The notes: generated by a model from the sequence alone, not told the origin. A stretch of DNA of 64,000 nucleotides from Erythrobacter aurantius (GCF_023823125.1 NZ_CP090949.1:1202001-1266000); one strand, 5' to 3'. Shown: positions 1 to 9,716, numbered from the stretch's first letter. A program made the numbers and translations.

Positions 1-390
1 TCCGCGCTTGAAGCGGCTCCGGCAGATCGGGCAGGTCGGATCGAAGCTCTGGTGCGTGCCTATTTCGACTTTGCTGACAAGAATCGGAACGCCTGGATGG
101 CGATCTATGATCACAGGATCGACAAATCGGTGGCTATCGCGCCAGAGGATGAGGCAGCGCGTGATGCCTTGACCGGAATAGTCGATCGCGAAGTCGCTGC
201 GACGCTGGACTTCGCCGACCGAGTGGACACAAGGAGCCTTGTGCGTTCATTGATTGCGACGGTTCACGGGCATTGCGCGCTCTGGCTTTCAGGCAGTTTT
301 GCAATGCTGCGCGAAGAGGATCCCGCAGGCCTCGCGATAGCGCGAGTGCTGGAAATCATGACTTACCACCTTGGCCACAGGGCAAGTTGA
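1..390 (+). CDS. TetR/AcrR-family regulator, C-terminal part (5'-truncated by window edge)
   Basis: The reading frame is open from the first base and ends with TGA at 388-390, so the start and the DNA-binding helix-turn-helix lie outside the window. About 129 residues are visible. They are helical and resemble the C-terminal ligand-binding/dimerisation half of TetR regulators, with a 'VRAYFDFADKNRNAW' segment followed by a stretch like those annotated TetR_C/WHG. The gene ends 6 nt before the converging stop of the efflux permease gene. TetR regulators often control neighbouring efflux pumps, so a role in controlling the pump operon is possible, though the orientation is convergent rather than the usual divergent. 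The family call is fairly good; the target is a guess. Confidence 0.65.
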   Translation, partial: SALEAAPADRAGRIEALVRAYFDFADKNRNAWMAIYDHRIDKSVAIAPEDEAARDALTGIVDREVAATLDFADRVDTRSLVRSLIATVHGHCALWLSGSFAMLREEDPAGLAIARVLEIMTYHLGHRAS

Positions 391-396
391 GTCAGG

Positions 397-1593
397 CTAC
401 TCGTGTCGCAAGGCATCAATCGGATCGAGTTGCGACGCGCGGCGCGCCGGATAGTATCCGAAAACGATCCCCATGCCGGATGCGAACAGGAAGCTGATGA
501 CGTTCACCATGGGATCAAAGACAAAGGGCACGTCGATCAGCCCGGCAATCAGGACTGATGCGCCGAATGCGAGCAGCAGGCCGACAATCCCCCCGAATGC
601 GCACAAGACAACCGCTTCCGTCAGGAACTGGAGCCGCACTTCGCGTGCCAGCGCCCCGATTGCCAAACGGATGCCGATCTCGCGCGTCCTCTCCGTGACT
701 GAAACCAGCATGATGTTCATGATGCCTATGCCGCCGACCAGAAGGCTGATCGAAGCAATCACTGCGACCATCGCCGTAAGCGCGCCTGTGACCGCGCCCA
801 AGGCATCGTTGACCTGAGCGGTGTCGATGATGTTGAAGTCGTTGGGTTCGTCGCCTTGCAACAGACGCCGCTCGCGCAGAAGATCGACAAGCGAGTCCTG
901 AATGACAGTTGCGGAATAGGCGGTGTCGTAACGCAGCACGAAGTAATCGAGTGAGTCATCGCCTCTGAAACGCCGTTGAACGGTCTTCAGCGGCATCATC
1001 ACCGTATCGTCATCATCGGCGCCGCCGCCGCCTTGGCCACGTTCTTCCAGCACGCCGATGACCGTGCAGGGCACCTCGCCAAGCCGCATTTCCTCACCAA
1101 CAGGACTGACATCCGGCAAAAAGATCGCCTCGCGCACTTTGGGTCCAAGCAAGCAGACGTTCTGGCCTGCGGTCTCCTCGCTTTCAGTGAATGGCCGTCC
1201 CTCGACCACTTCGATCGTTTGGGCATTGAGGAAATCCCTGTTTGCCCCGGTAACGCGCGTGTCCCAATCCTGCCCGTTATAGAATGCGGTCGCGCTTGAT
1301 CCGACATTTCCGGCAGCAACTTCGACGCCGGCTATCTGTTGTTCTACCGCTTGCACATCGTCCAGCTCGAACCGCCGGATTGCCCCGCGATCGGTGCGCA
1401 CCGGAAAGACGATGAAGTTGCTCGCACCGAGCGAGGATATTTCTTCCTGTACCGATGCCGTCACGCCGTTGCCCAACGTCACCATGGTCACCACTGCTGC
1501 GACACCGATGATGATTCCCAGCGTGGTAAGGATCGAACGCATGAGGTGGCGCCGGATTTCCCGCAGCGCGAGGAGAAAGGTTGCTCCCAGCAT
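397..1593 (-). CDS. MacB-type ABC transporter permease
   Basis: This 398-residue membrane protein has the MacB/FtsX layout. One transmembrane helix lies near residues 20-41, then a large periplasmic MacB core domain, then three helices in the last 130 residues (roughly 270-300, 325-350 and 360-380). The 'VTERTREIGIRLAIGA' segment after the second helix and the C-terminal 'YYPARRASQLDPIDALRHE' are typical of this family. These permeases transmit ATP hydrolysis to a periplasmic adaptor and outer-membrane channel rather than carrying substrate through the inner membrane. The ATG shares its A with the ATPase stop codon (TGATG), so translation is coupled. Last gene of a four-gene efflux operon; substrate unknown. 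Confidence 0.9.
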   Translation of the reverse strand: MLGATFLLALREIRRHLMRSILTTLGIIIGVAAVVTMVTLGNGVTASVQEEISSLGASNFIVFPVRTDRGAIRRFELDDVQAVEQQIAGVEVAAGNVGSSATAFYNGQDWDTRVTGANRDFLNAQTIEVVEGRPFTESEETAGQNVCLLGPKVREAIFLPDVSPVGEEMRLGEVPCTVIGVLEERGQGGGGADDDDTVMMPLKTVQRRFRGDDSLDYFVLRYDTAYSATVIQDSLVDLLRERRLLQGDEPNDFNIIDTAQVNDALGAVTGALTAMVAVIASISLLVGGIGIMNIMLVSVTERTREIGIRLAIGALAREVRLQFLTEAVVLCAFGGIVGLLLAFGASVLIAGLIDVPFVFDPMVNVISFLFASGMGIVFGYYPARRASQLDPIDALRHE

Positions 1594-2315
1594 CAGGCCT
1601 GTGCCTCCATTCCATCGAGGCTGCGCGCCCCGCGTTCGGTCCGCTCAACCAGACCATCGCGGAAATGGATCACGGTCTTCGCGTAAGCCGCCATTTCCTC
1701 TTCATGTGTCACCATGATCACCGTGATGCCGTCGGAATTCAGTTTGCGCATCAACTCCATGATCTCGATAGACCGTTCGGTGTCGAGATTGCCGGTCGGT
1801 TCGTCAGCGAGCAGCACGTCAGGCCCGGACACGAGCGCGCGGGCGATGGCAACGCGCTGCTGCTGCCCGCCGGATAGTTCCGCCGGAGTGTGCGAGGCCC
1901 ATGGAGCCAGCCCGACTTGGTCGAGCGCATGCATGGCCGCTTCGCGCCGGACGCTTTTCTTCTCACCGCGATACAATAACGGCAGCTCGACATTCTCAAG
2001 CGCTGTCGTGCGTGAAAGCAGGTTGAATCCCTGAAAGACGAAACCAAGGTACTTGCGCCGCAACAGGCTGCGCTGGTCGCGGTCCATTTTCTGGACCTCG
2101 ACCCCGCGAAAACGAAACACTCCGCCTGTTGGCACATCAAGACAGCCGAGGATGTTCATTGTCGTCGACTTGCCTGAGCCAGACGGTCCCATGATCGCCA
2201 CGAACTGACCACGATCGATCGTCAGGTCGACACCCTTCAACGCCTGGAACGCCGCCGGGCCGGTTCCGAAGACCTTGGTTATGCCTTCAAGTTCGATCAG
2301 GGGTGGTTCGCTCAT
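1593..2315 (-). CDS. MacB-type ABC transporter ATP-binding protein
   Basis: A 240-residue nucleotide-binding subunit. Walker A 'GPSGSGKST' is at residues 43-51, the Q-loop glutamine near 95, the ABC signature 'LSGGQQQR' at 147-154 and Walker B 'VLLADEP' at 167-173, followed by 'TGNLD'. This is the LolD/MacB/FtsE-like subgroup. In E. coli MacB the ATPase and permease are one protein; here they are separate genes, as is common. It overlaps the upstream adaptor gene by 4 nt and the downstream permease by 1 nt. It energises the MacA-TolC-like assembly encoded next to it. Assignment to the class is firm; the exported substrate cannot be told. Confidence 0.93.
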   Translation of the reverse strand: MSEPPLIELEGITKVFGTGPAAFQALKGVDLTIDRGQFVAIMGPSGSGKSTTMNILGCLDVPTGGVFRFRGVEVQKMDRDQRSLLRRKYLGFVFQGFNLLSRTTALENVELPLLYRGEKKSVRREAAMHALDQVGLAPWASHTPAELSGGQQQRVAIARALVSGPDVLLADEPTGNLDTERSIEIMELMRKLNSDGITVIMVTHEEEMAAYAKTVIHFRDGLVERTERGARSLDGMEAQA

Positions 2316-3622
2316 CCGCTCTGAGCCTTCACGCCGGTCACGACTTTCATGCCCGGTTCGAGATCTTCGGATTCGACTGCCGTCATCCGCCCGTCGCTGC
2401 GACCGGTAACCACGTCGATTGCTTTCAGCATACCATCGGCCTGAAGAACCTGAACCTTTTGACGGCTGCCCACACCGATCGTCGCTTCCTGTTCCTGCTG
2501 TTCAAGCCCGAACCGGACGCCAAAACCGCCTCCTTCGCTCTCGGCTTGCTCAGCCGGACGGTAACGCAGCGCGGCATTGGGAACGAGCAACATCTTGCCT
2601 GTCGACTGGGTGGATATCGTGGCAATCGCAGTCATGCCAGGGCGGAGCAGCCCTTCGTCGTTCTCGACGATCAGCCGCGCTTCATAGCTGACTGCCGAGG
2701 CGCCGGCCGCAGCGGCTGCTCCGGCCTGTTCATTGACGGTATTGCCCGAAGCAAGGTCTACCCGTTCAAGCGTGGCGGGGAACCGCCTGCCAGGATAGGC
2801 ATCGACCGTGAAGGTCGCTTTCTGTCCGGCTTCGACCTGTCCGACATCCGCTTCGTCGATCGAGACGCGCAGTTGCATGGAAGACAGGTCCTCCGCGATC
2901 ACGAACAGCGTGACGGTATTGAAAGCGGCGACAACCGTCTGTCCGACTTCGATCTGCCTCGCGAGCACCACGCCCGTTACCGGCGCCCGGATGACGGCAC
3001 GGCTGCGGGTTGTCAGGTTGGCGCCCAAGGTTGCCTGAGCGGCATCGATATTTGCACGCGCCGAAGCAATCGACGCGCGATCGCGGGCTACGGCCGCCTC
3101 GGCCTGATCAAGCTCGATCAATGACGGCACCCGACCGCCTGAAAGCTCGCGCACTTCCTTGAAGCGGACAAGCTGGGCGTTGCTTGCCTCAAGCGCGGCC
3201 TGCGCCTGGACAAGGCTGGCTCTGGCAGCATTGAGATTGGCGCGAGCCTGAGCGATCTGCTGATCAATGATCTCGGTGTTGATGACCGCGATCACTTGCC
3301 CTTTTGTCACCCGGTCATTCACATCGACCAGAACCTGATCGACCGGGCCGGTGACCTCCGCGCCCACCGTGACCTGATTGGTGGGACGCAGATTGCCCGT
3401 CGCTGTCACAGTGAGATCGAGCGATTTCTCCGTCACCTCTTCGGTGATGTAGCTGGGTTCATCCTTGCCCCCCGCACATGTCGATACTGCCAAAATCAGG
3501 ATCAGGATGATCAGGGCCGGGAGCCAGAACTTCATCCAGCGGCGCCAGCGCGGACGCTTCTTCACGCCGAGAAATTCCTCAACGCTTGCTTCCCCATCGG
3601 GCGTTGTTGCCGTTTCATTCAT
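2312..3622 (-). CDS. MacA/HlyD-family periplasmic adaptor (membrane fusion protein)
   Basis: A 436-residue membrane fusion protein. A cytoplasmic N-terminus with 'KKRPRWRRWMKF' precedes a single transmembrane anchor near residues 30-47 ('LPALIILILILAVSTCA'). A lipoyl/biotinyl-like half motif follows, then a long coiled-coil hairpin rich in Ala, Gln and Arg ('QARANLNAARASLVQAQAALEASNAQ', split here for length), the returning lipoyl half ('VIRAPVTGVVLARQIEVGQ') and beta-barrel domains. It should link the inner-membrane MacB-like complex to the outer-membrane NodT channel. It overlaps genes on both sides by 4 nt, showing tight operon structure. The likely partner set is encoded entirely at 397-5058. 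Confidence 0.92.
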   Translation of the reverse strand: MNETATTPDGEASVEEFLGVKKRPRWRRWMKFWLPALIILILILAVSTCAGGKDEPSYITEEVTEKSLDLTVTATGNLRPTNQVTVGAEVTGPVDQVLVDVNDRVTKGQVIAVINTEIIDQQIAQARANLNAARASLVQAQAALEASNAQLVRFKEVRELSGGRVPSLIELDQAEAAVARDRASIASARANIDAAQATLGANLTTRSRAVIRAPVTGVVLARQIEVGQTVVAAFNTVTLFVIAEDLSSMQLRVSIDEADVGQVEAGQKATFTVDAYPGRRFPATLERVDLASGNTVNEQAGAAAAAGASAVSYEARLIVENDEGLLRPGMTAIATISTQSTGKMLLVPNAALRYRPAEQAESEGGGFGVRFGLEQQEQEATIGVGSRQKVQVLQADGMLKAIDVVTGRSDGRMTAVESEDLEPGMKVVTGVKAQSG

Positions 3623-5058
3623 TGCCCGTCATTCCCTGTTTGAAGATTATCGCTGTCGGCCATGCGCCAACCGCCGCCCATGGCCCGCGCCAGCCTGACA
3701 AATGCCGTGGCTCGCGCAGCTTCGGCTGCAATCTGTGAAGTCTGAGCGCCAAGCAGCGCGCTTTCGACATTGAGCAGGACCTGAAAGTCGATCAGCCCTG
3801 CCTGGTACTGGCTGCGCCCAAGGATGGCGGCGTTGCGCGCACCATCGCTCGCTTCGATCAGCGCCTCAACACGGCGATTGCTTGCTTCCAGATCGACCGA
3901 GGCGGTTTCCACTTCTTCGAGCGCGGAAAGGATCGATTGCTGCCACGCCGCCAGCGATCCTTCCGATACTGCTCGCGAGGCATCTATCCTTGCCCGAGTG
4001 CGCCCGGCATCGAACAAAAGCTGCGATACATTGGCGAATACGTTGCCGGTGATGATTTCGAACAGGTTTTCGATTCCGAACGACGATGTGCCGACAGTGC
4101 CGGAAAGCCGAGCCAGCGGATAAAGCTGGGTCCTGGCAACGCCGAGCCGTTCAAGATCGCCTGCCAACCGTGCTTCGGCCGCGCTGACATCGGGGCGCAT
4201 CCGCAAGATGTCGGCAGGAGCGTCAATGGCAATGTCGGAAGGCGGGGTGGGGACCGATTGGGGCGCGGCGAGAAGCTTGCGGTAAACCTCTCCCGGTGGC
4301 TCGCCGATCAGCGTCGAAATCACGTTCGCGGTTGCCACGAGATCGCTCTCGAACTGGGGGATCGAGGCCGCCGTTTGCGCCCGTTGCGTGCGGGCCTGTT
4401 CGACATCGAGGCTTGACACCAGCCCCGCCTGATTGCGCCACATGGCAATCTGCAGATTGTCGTCCTGATTGGCGAGCGAGGCCTTGGCTATTTCCAGCTG
4501 TGCCGCAATTGATCTTGCGGTGATTGTCTGAGTGGCGACTGTCGCTACAATGACGCGTTCGACATCGGATGCGGTAAATCCCGCCGCCTCCAGATCGGCG
4601 CGGGAAGCGTTGATCGAAGAACTGATGCGTCCGAACAGATCCATTTCCCACGACACATCCGCGCCGAGCGAGAACTGGAATTCCTCGACCGCCAGATCGC
4701 CGACATCGCGGCCTACCCCGCCACTGGCGGATGCAGAGGGAAGTCGTGCGCCGCGTACTTCGCGCAAGCCGGCCTCGGCAGCGCGCAATTGCGCCGCTGC
4801 CCGAGCGATGTCGAGGTTTTGTGCGCGCGCCTTCGCAACGAATTCATCGATCAGAGGATCGCCAAGCAGTTGCCAATACGAAGCCATCGCGATCTGCTGC
4901 CCCTCGGCTTCAGCGAAAGACCAGCGATCGGGCAAGGGCACTGCCTGCTCGAGGCGAGGGGGCTCCTGTCCCGGCAGCGCGCAGCCTTGCAGACCGGCAA
5001 GGCCAATCAGCGGCAGCGCCGCGAATGCGGCTTTCTTGCGTATATTCAACGCCGACAT
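3619..5058 (-). CDS. NodT/OprM-family outer-membrane efflux lipoprotein (TolC-like)
   Basis: This 479-residue protein is the outer-membrane channel of the pump and the first gene of the operon. It starts with a lipoprotein signal peptide whose lipobox 'LQGC' puts the lipidated cysteine at residue 26. Two OEP repeats follow, with alternating helical segments such as 'DIARAAAQLRAAEAGLREVRG' (given in part) and the 'PADILRMRPDVSAAEARL' segment characteristic of the NodT family. Length fits the family (450-500 residues). The ATG at 5058 is followed by a positively charged 'NIRKK'. Downstream adaptor, ATPase and permease follow with 4, 4 and 1 nt overlaps, so all four are probably co-transcribed from the 5059-5344 region. 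Confidence 0.92.
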   Translation of the reverse strand: MSALNIRKKAAFAALPLIGLAGLQGCALPGQEPPRLEQAVPLPDRWSFAEAEGQQIAMASYWQLLGDPLIDEFVAKARAQNLDIARAAAQLRAAEAGLREVRGARLPSASASGGVGRDVGDLAVEEFQFSLGADVSWEMDLFGRISSSINASRADLEAAGFTASDVERVIVATVATQTITARSIAAQLEIAKASLANQDDNLQIAMWRNQAGLVSSLDVEQARTQRAQTAASIPQFESDLVATANVISTLIGEPPGEVYRKLLAAPQSVPTPPSDIAIDAPADILRMRPDVSAAEARLAGDLERLGVARTQLYPLARLSGTVGTSSFGIENLFEIITGNVFANVSQLLFDAGRTRARIDASRAVSEGSLAAWQQSILSALEEVETASVDLEASNRRVEALIEASDGARNAAILGRSQYQAGLIDFQVLLNVESALLGAQTSQIAAEAARATAFVRLARAMGGGWRMADSDNLQTGNDGQ

Positions 5059-5344
5059 GCGACCCCCTGTGCTTCTGCCAGAACCCTTTCAGCCCACCTT
5101 GGCATGCCAAGCGAATTAGGCAATCCCGAACCCGGTCGTTCGCCGAAGTCTGTCTCACGCTGATCGAGTTGGGGGCGGCTCCTCCCCGCAAAGCATTGTC
5201 GGGAAACACGCAATTCAAAAGCCATTGGATTTATATAACGCGATCTGCGGCGATTGATGCCGTCGGAAGTCTTCCCGGCGCCCCTCACATCATTATTGAT
5301 CGCAGCCATCTTCCGCTTTCTTCGGGATGCTGTAATTAGCGCGC
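5059..5344. promoter_or_regulatory. Divergent intergenic region between efflux operon and lysR
   Basis: These 286 nt separate two divergent genes and must hold promoters for both the efflux operon (minus strand) and the LysR gene (plus strand). An A/T-rich patch near 5228-5240 is the most promoter-like part. No clear coding frame or strong hairpin was seen. No good Shine-Dalgarno precedes the LysR ATG at 5345. Specific promoter elements cannot be fixed by eye. Confidence 0.4.
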
Positions 5345-6223
5345 ATGCGGCTGCGCCAGATCGAAGTCTTCTACCATGTCTATCGAGAGGGCTCGATCAG
5401 CGCTGCGGCGCGCAAGCTTTATGTGTCGCAGCCTTCTGTCAGCAAGGTCCTGCGGCATGCGGAGGACCAGCTCGGGTTTTCGCTGTTCGAACGGCGCAAG
5501 GGGCGGCTCTATCCGACAGAGGCGGCCAAGGAGCTGTTTCGCGGTGTCAGCGACATCTATGACCGGGTCGGCGCGCTCGATCGAACGGCGGGCAATATCC
5601 GCAATCGCAAGGGCGGACATCTCAGGCTCGGAGTCCTGCCTTCGCTCGGGTTTGCAATTGCGCCGCCATTGGTCGCAGCCATGCGGCGTACGCATCCGCA
5701 TATCACCTTTGACCTGGCTACAATCCACACCGACGAAGTGACCCCGGCGCTCCTCGAAAAGCGGTTCGACCTGTGCATTGGCTTCGATAATGAATTTGAT
5801 TTGCGGCTAAGGTGCCGGACGATCAATGCCGTCAGCCTCGTTGTGCTTGCTCCGCCCGGCGTTTTTCCCGATGATATCGATTGTCTGGAGCCGCATGTCC
5901 TTGAAGGGCGTGAGATGATTGGCCTGCGCGACAGTGGGCCGGTTGCCGACCGGATTTACGACTATCTGGAGCAGGTCGGCGTGGAACCGCGTGTGGCGAT
6001 CTCAGCCCAGACCTATTACATTGCGGCTGAGCTTGCGAAGCTTGGCGCAGGGCTTGCCATCGTGGACGGTTTTACCGCGAGGCGGTTTGCCGGACCTGAC
6101 CTGAAGGCCTACACCCTAATGGGAGCGCCAACCTTGCCCTTTGTAACGGTCACGCTGGCCGATGCCGAGGATACCGCATTGGTCGAAGCGAGCCACAAGA
6201 TGATGGTCGAACTGTTCGCCTGA
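5345..6223 (+). CDS. LysR-family transcriptional regulator
   Basis: A 292-residue LysR-type regulator. The winged helix-turn-helix occupies about residues 1-60 ('GSISAAARKLYVSQPSVSK' is the recognition region), followed by a LysR substrate-binding domain with the usual 'LRLGVLPSLG' first strand. Length matches the family. The codons before the ATG show no obvious ribosome-binding site, so the mRNA may be leaderless or start slightly differently. It lies directly upstream of, and in the same direction as, the TonB receptor operon. CATA-N9-TATG boxes of LysR type lie at 6366-6386 and 13841-13865. It is therefore the natural candidate regulator of the peptide/D-amino-acid cluster; effector unknown. 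Confidence 0.9.
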   Translation: MRLRQIEVFYHVYREGSISAAARKLYVSQPSVSKVLRHAEDQLGFSLFERRKGRLYPTEAAKELFRGVSDIYDRVGALDRTAGNIRNRKGGHLRLGVLPSLGFAIAPPLVAAMRRTHPHITFDLATIHTDEVTPALLEKRFDLCIGFDNEFDLRLRCRTINAVSLVVLAPPGVFPDDIDCLEPHVLEGREMIGLRDSGPVADRIYDYLEQVGVEPRVAISAQTYYIAAELAKLGAGLAIVDGFTARRFAGPDLKAYTLMGAPTLPFVTVTLADAEDTALVEASHKMMVELFA

Positions 6224-6365
6224 AGCGCTTCCTGCACGGACGCAAGACCGAAAAATCCGCAGAAAATCCAGCACACGAGCGAGGCCGCCGCGATGCACGA
6301 TTTGACACGCCGGCGTTGGGCCGATTGTCGGCGTCGTTGGTCGAGTGCGGTATTCCTTGCTTAAA

Positions 6366-6386
6366 TCCATAACGTAAAGCTATGAC
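6366..6386. promoter_or_regulatory. Candidate LysR-type operator upstream of TonB receptor
   Basis: The sequence reads CCATA (6367-6371), nine spacer bases, then TATGA (6381-6385). This is a T-N11-A type inverted repeat. The same CCATA-N9-TATG layout occurs at 13841-13865. A possible -35 (TTGCTT, 6357-6362) and -10 (TATGAC, 6381-6386) would make the box overlap the promoter. It lies about 130 nt before the receptor ATG. Function is inferred. Confidence 0.45.
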
Positions 6387-6514
6387 CCTTTGAGGACAAT
6401 GTGTGGCAACTCTGTTGCGCATTTTTCCCTTTTGAAGTCTAAACATATCAAGTTTGCTCGTGTTGCCGCAGGGGAATGGCCGCACGAACATCGCATGATC
6501 GCAAGGGGCAAGAC

Positions 6515-9500
6515 ATGACAAACGGATCGCGGATTTTTGCGCTGCTAGGCGCTTCGGTTATAGCTTTGGCAAGTACGGGTGCTAATGCACAACAGGCCGA
6601 GGGTGAGCAGACGTCTCCCTTGACGGCCCAGCAGGAACGTCGTGCAGCCGAGGAAGGGCCCGTGATTGTCGTTACCGGCACCCAAATTCAGGGAGCCAAG
6701 GTCGACGATGTGTTGCCTGTGACGATTGTGGGCGAGGAGCTGATCGAAAGCATCGATCCAGCGTCCGGCGACGAACTCTTCCGGGCGATCCCGCAGGCTG
6801 GTTCGGTGGAGTTCAACGAACAGAACACGTCGGGCGGCGTGAATGGCGCGCGCGGAGATATCGCATCGATTAACCTGCGCGGGCTTGGCACCGGCAACAC
6901 GCTGCTGCTCATCAACGGACGCCGGATGCTCAACAATCCCGGCTTCCAGACCGAATTGTTTGTCCCGGTGGTATCACCCGACACCAATACGATCGCACCG
7001 GGCGCCATTCGCCGGGTCGAAGTGCTGCGCGATGGTGCTTCCGCCGTTTATGGAGCGGACGCGGTGGCGGGCGTTGTCAACACCATCCTGCGCGGCAACC
7101 GCGATGGCGGATATCTCAGGGCTAACTATCGCGCCTCTGACGGCACCGGCCTCTACAGCTACCAACTCGACGGAGGGCTCGGTTTCGATTTCGCTGACGG
7201 ACGCGCCAATTTCACCGTTTACGGCGGCTATTTCTACGAAAACGGCATGCGCGCCACCGAGCGCGACTACGCCGCATCAAGCGATCTTCGTCCGTTCCTT
7301 GTCGGGACCGATTTCGAAGGTGATACGCAATTCGACAACCGCTCGATCAATTCGGCATGGGGCGCATTCGACATCCAGGGTTCGAGCGCCACTTCGTCGC
7401 GGACCACCGTGCTGCGCGACGACGACTTCCACATCCAGCCTTGCTCGTTCTTCGGATCTTCGGGGCAGCCGAGCGATGGTCGCTTTCTCGATCTGGGTAA
7501 CGGGATTTGTGCCGATAACGGCGGTACTATTGATCGCGATTTGAGGCACGACATCGGAGCCGATCGATTCCTGTTCTCGCAAAAGGAACGGATCAACGTC
7601 CAAACCTTGTTCAATTACGAATTGAGCGACGCGGCGGAATTCTATTTCGAAGGTTCCTACTATCGGTCCGAAAGCTTCCGCGAACGTGAGGCCAGCACCA
7701 TGCTGTCGGCAGTTCCAATCGGGATCGAAGCCACGGCATTCTGGAACCCGCTCGGCGCGACGACACTTGCCGATGGATCGCCCAACCCGAACCGCATTAC
7801 GAATGGCCTGGGCCCGAACGTGACCGATGACGGTCGCGCGCTCCTGATGGAAGATTATCGCTTCATCGATGCGGGTCCGCGCCTCGGCTCTGTCACGAAG
7901 GACGAATTCCGCTTGGTCGCAGGACTGCGCGGCGAGTTTAGCGGATGGGATTACGACACCGGCTTCCTCTATGCGCAGGCCAATACGACCGACCTGACGC
8001 GCAACCGTGTCTCCAACACTCTGCTGCAGGATGCGATCAATCGTCGCGATGCCAGCGCGTACAATCCTTTCAATGGCGGCTGTGTGCCAAACGGAAATGT
8101 GGGAGCCATCCAACGCGATTGCACACCCAATCCGCAGTCGGTGATCGACTCGATCACGATTGACGTTTTCCGCGAAGGCGAGACCACGTTGGCGCTGGCG
8201 GACTTCAAGGTTTCGCGTCCCGACCTGTTCGAAATGCCTGCCGGAGGCGTTGGCATTGCAGCGGGGGTCGAGTTCCGCCGCGAAACCTTCGAGGATGATC
8301 GCGATCCGCGTCTTGATGGCACGATCACTTTCACTAACGCTGTGAATGGCGACTTCTTCGGTTCGGACGTGCTCGGATCCAGCCCGTCGCCCGACACAAG
8401 TGGTAGCCGCGAAGTCTATTCGGCCTTTGCCGAGGCGCTGATCCCTCTTGTCTCCGACGACATGGACATTCCGCTGATCAACGAGCTGGAACTGCAACTC
8501 GCGGCCCGGTTCGAGGATTTCTCGGATTCCTCAAGCGCCTTCGTGCCGCGTGCGGCGCTGGCCTGGCGCCCGGTTCGTGATATCCTGTTGCGCGGTGCAT
8601 GGTCGCAAGGGTTCCGTGCGCCCAACCTCGTGCAGGTCAACGATCAGGGTACAACCCGTTCCAATTCGATCACGCATGTGGTTGAATGCGTTGCCGAGAT
8701 CATCAAGGGGATTGAGGACAACGTCGATGACTGCGGCACTGTCGGCACGATCGATTTCCGCGAGGGCGGTCGCGATCTTGAACCGGAGGACACCGAAAGC
8801 ATCAACTTCGGTGTGGTGCTGACCCCCAGCTTCATTCCCGGTCTGACGATCACCGCCGATTATTGGCAGGTCAAGCAGGAAGGGCTCGTCGGCATTTTCG
8901 GCAGCGAGAACAACCTGCTGCTCGACCTGCTGCTGCGGTTCAGCGGCGAAACCAATCCGAACGTCATCCGCGACGCGCCGACGGCCGATCAGATCGCGCT
9001 GTATGACGGTACGGGGATTCTCCCCGCTGGCGACATCCAGCAAATCCTCAACCCCTATCGCAACTTGGACGAGCGGACATCGGAAGGGGTCGATTTCAGC
9101 GTCATGTATGAATTCGACACCAGCTTTGGTGCCTTCGATTTCCAGGTGAATGCCGCACGTCTGATCGGCTTTGATCAATCGGCAGGCCCGATCGCCGACA
9201 GGCTGTTCAATGAACTGACGCCTATTTTGCAGCAGATTCCCGAGCTTTCGACAGCGGATGTGGGTGCGCTTCAGCCGTTCGGCTTTGGGGAATTGCTGGA
9301 GATCGACGGCCGTCCAAAATGGCGCTTCAGCGCGGCGGCAGGCTGGGAAAGCGGGCCGGTTCGGGTCAATCTGTTCGGTCGCTATGTCGGCCAGGTTTTC
9401 GATCCCAGCGGTACGCAGGACGATACGCTGGCGTTCTTCCGGGTGGATGACTGGTTCACGATGAATTTCGGCATCAGCTACACGATCGAGAACGACACCG

Positions 9501-9646
9501 CGCTTGACGGAACGCGCTTGCGCTTCGGCATCAACAACCTGCTCGACGAAGACCCGCCGCTCGCGGATGAAAGCTATGGCTTCTACGGCAGCCTGCATAG
9601 CGCGCGAGGACGGCAATTCTCGTTCGACATTCGCAAGAATTTCTGA
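6515..9646 (+). CDS. TonB-dependent outer-membrane receptor
   Basis: A 1043-residue outer-membrane receptor. I choose the ATG at 6515 because AAGGGG lies 6-12 nt upstream and it yields a clean Sec signal peptide ending '...ASTGANAQ'. An earlier in-frame start at 6476 would add 13 polar residues. The N-terminal plug domain carries 'INLRGLGTGNTLLLINGRRM' and 'EVLRDGASAVYGADAVAGV', both hallmark plug motifs, and the barrel ends in '...FDIRKNF' with a terminal Phe. The size and style match the large receptors common in sphingomonads for peptides, glycans or other bulky substrates. Downstream peptidase and deacylase genes suggest a peptide-like or N-acylated amino-acid ligand. Specificity is inference. 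Confidence 0.93.
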   Translation: MTNGSRIFALLGASVIALASTGANAQQAEGEQTSPLTAQQERRAAEEGPVIVVTGTQIQGAKVDDVLPVTIVGEELIESIDPASGDELFRAIPQAGSVEFNEQNTSGGVNGARGDIASINLRGLGTGNTLLLINGRRMLNNPGFQTELFVPVVSPDTNTIAPGAIRRVEVLRDGASAVYGADAVAGVVNTILRGNRDGGYLRANYRASDGTGLYSYQLDGGLGFDFADGRANFTVYGGYFYENGMRATERDYAASSDLRPFLVGTDFEGDTQFDNRSINSAWGAFDIQGSSATSSRTTVLRDDDFHIQPCSFFGSSGQPSDGRFLDLGNGICADNGGTIDRDLRHDIGADRFLFSQKERINVQTLFNYELSDAAEFYFEGSYYRSESFREREASTMLSAVPIGIEATAFWNPLGATTLADGSPNPNRITNGLGPNVTDDGRALLMEDYRFIDAGPRLGSVTKDEFRLVAGLRGEFSGWDYDTGFLYAQANTTDLTRNRVSNTLLQDAINRRDASAYNPFNGGCVPNGNVGAIQRDCTPNPQSVIDSITIDVFREGETTLALADFKVSRPDLFEMPAGGVGIAAGVEFRRETFEDDRDPRLDGTITFTNAVNGDFFGSDVLGSSPSPDTSGSREVYSAFAEALIPLVSDDMDIPLINELELQLAARFEDFSDSSSAFVPRAALAWRPVRDILLRGAWSQGFRAPNLVQVNDQGTTRSNSITHVVECVAEIIKGIEDNVDDCGTVGTIDFREGGRDLEPEDTESINFGVVLTPSFIPGLTITADYWQVKQEGLVGIFGSENNLLLDLLLRFSGETNPNVIRDAPTADQIALYDGTGILPAGDIQQILNPYRNLDERTSEGVDFSVMYEFDTSFGAFDFQVNAARLIGFDQSAGPIADRLFNELTPILQQIPELSTADVGALQPFGFGELLEIDGRPKWRFSAAAGWESGPVRVNLFGRYVGQVFDPSGTQDDTLAFFRVDDWFTMNFGISYTIENDTALDGTRLRFGINNLLDEDPPLADESYGFYGSLHSARGRQFSFDIRKNF

Positions 9647-9655
9647 TCGATATGA

Positions 9656-9684
9656 CAAGGCCGGGGGTGCGACTCCCGGCCTTG
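9656..9684 (+). terminator. Hairpin between TonB receptor and carboxypeptidase genes
   Basis: A perfect 10-bp stem is formed by 9656-9665 (CAAGGCCGGG) and 9675-9684 (CCCGGCCTTG) around a 9-nt loop, starting 9 nt after the receptor stop. No U-run follows, so it may be a weak terminator or an mRNA-stabilising element that lowers expression of downstream genes relative to the receptor. Confidence 0.5.
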
Positions 9685-9716
9685 AAACCCCGGTCTGATG
9701 AAGGGAGCAGGGGCAT

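Noticed and set aside
7277..8497. 406-codon minus-strand frame inside the TonB receptor gene
   Set aside because: Composition is that of a shadow frame, with no signal, domain or ribosome-binding site, and the plus strand encodes a clear receptor.
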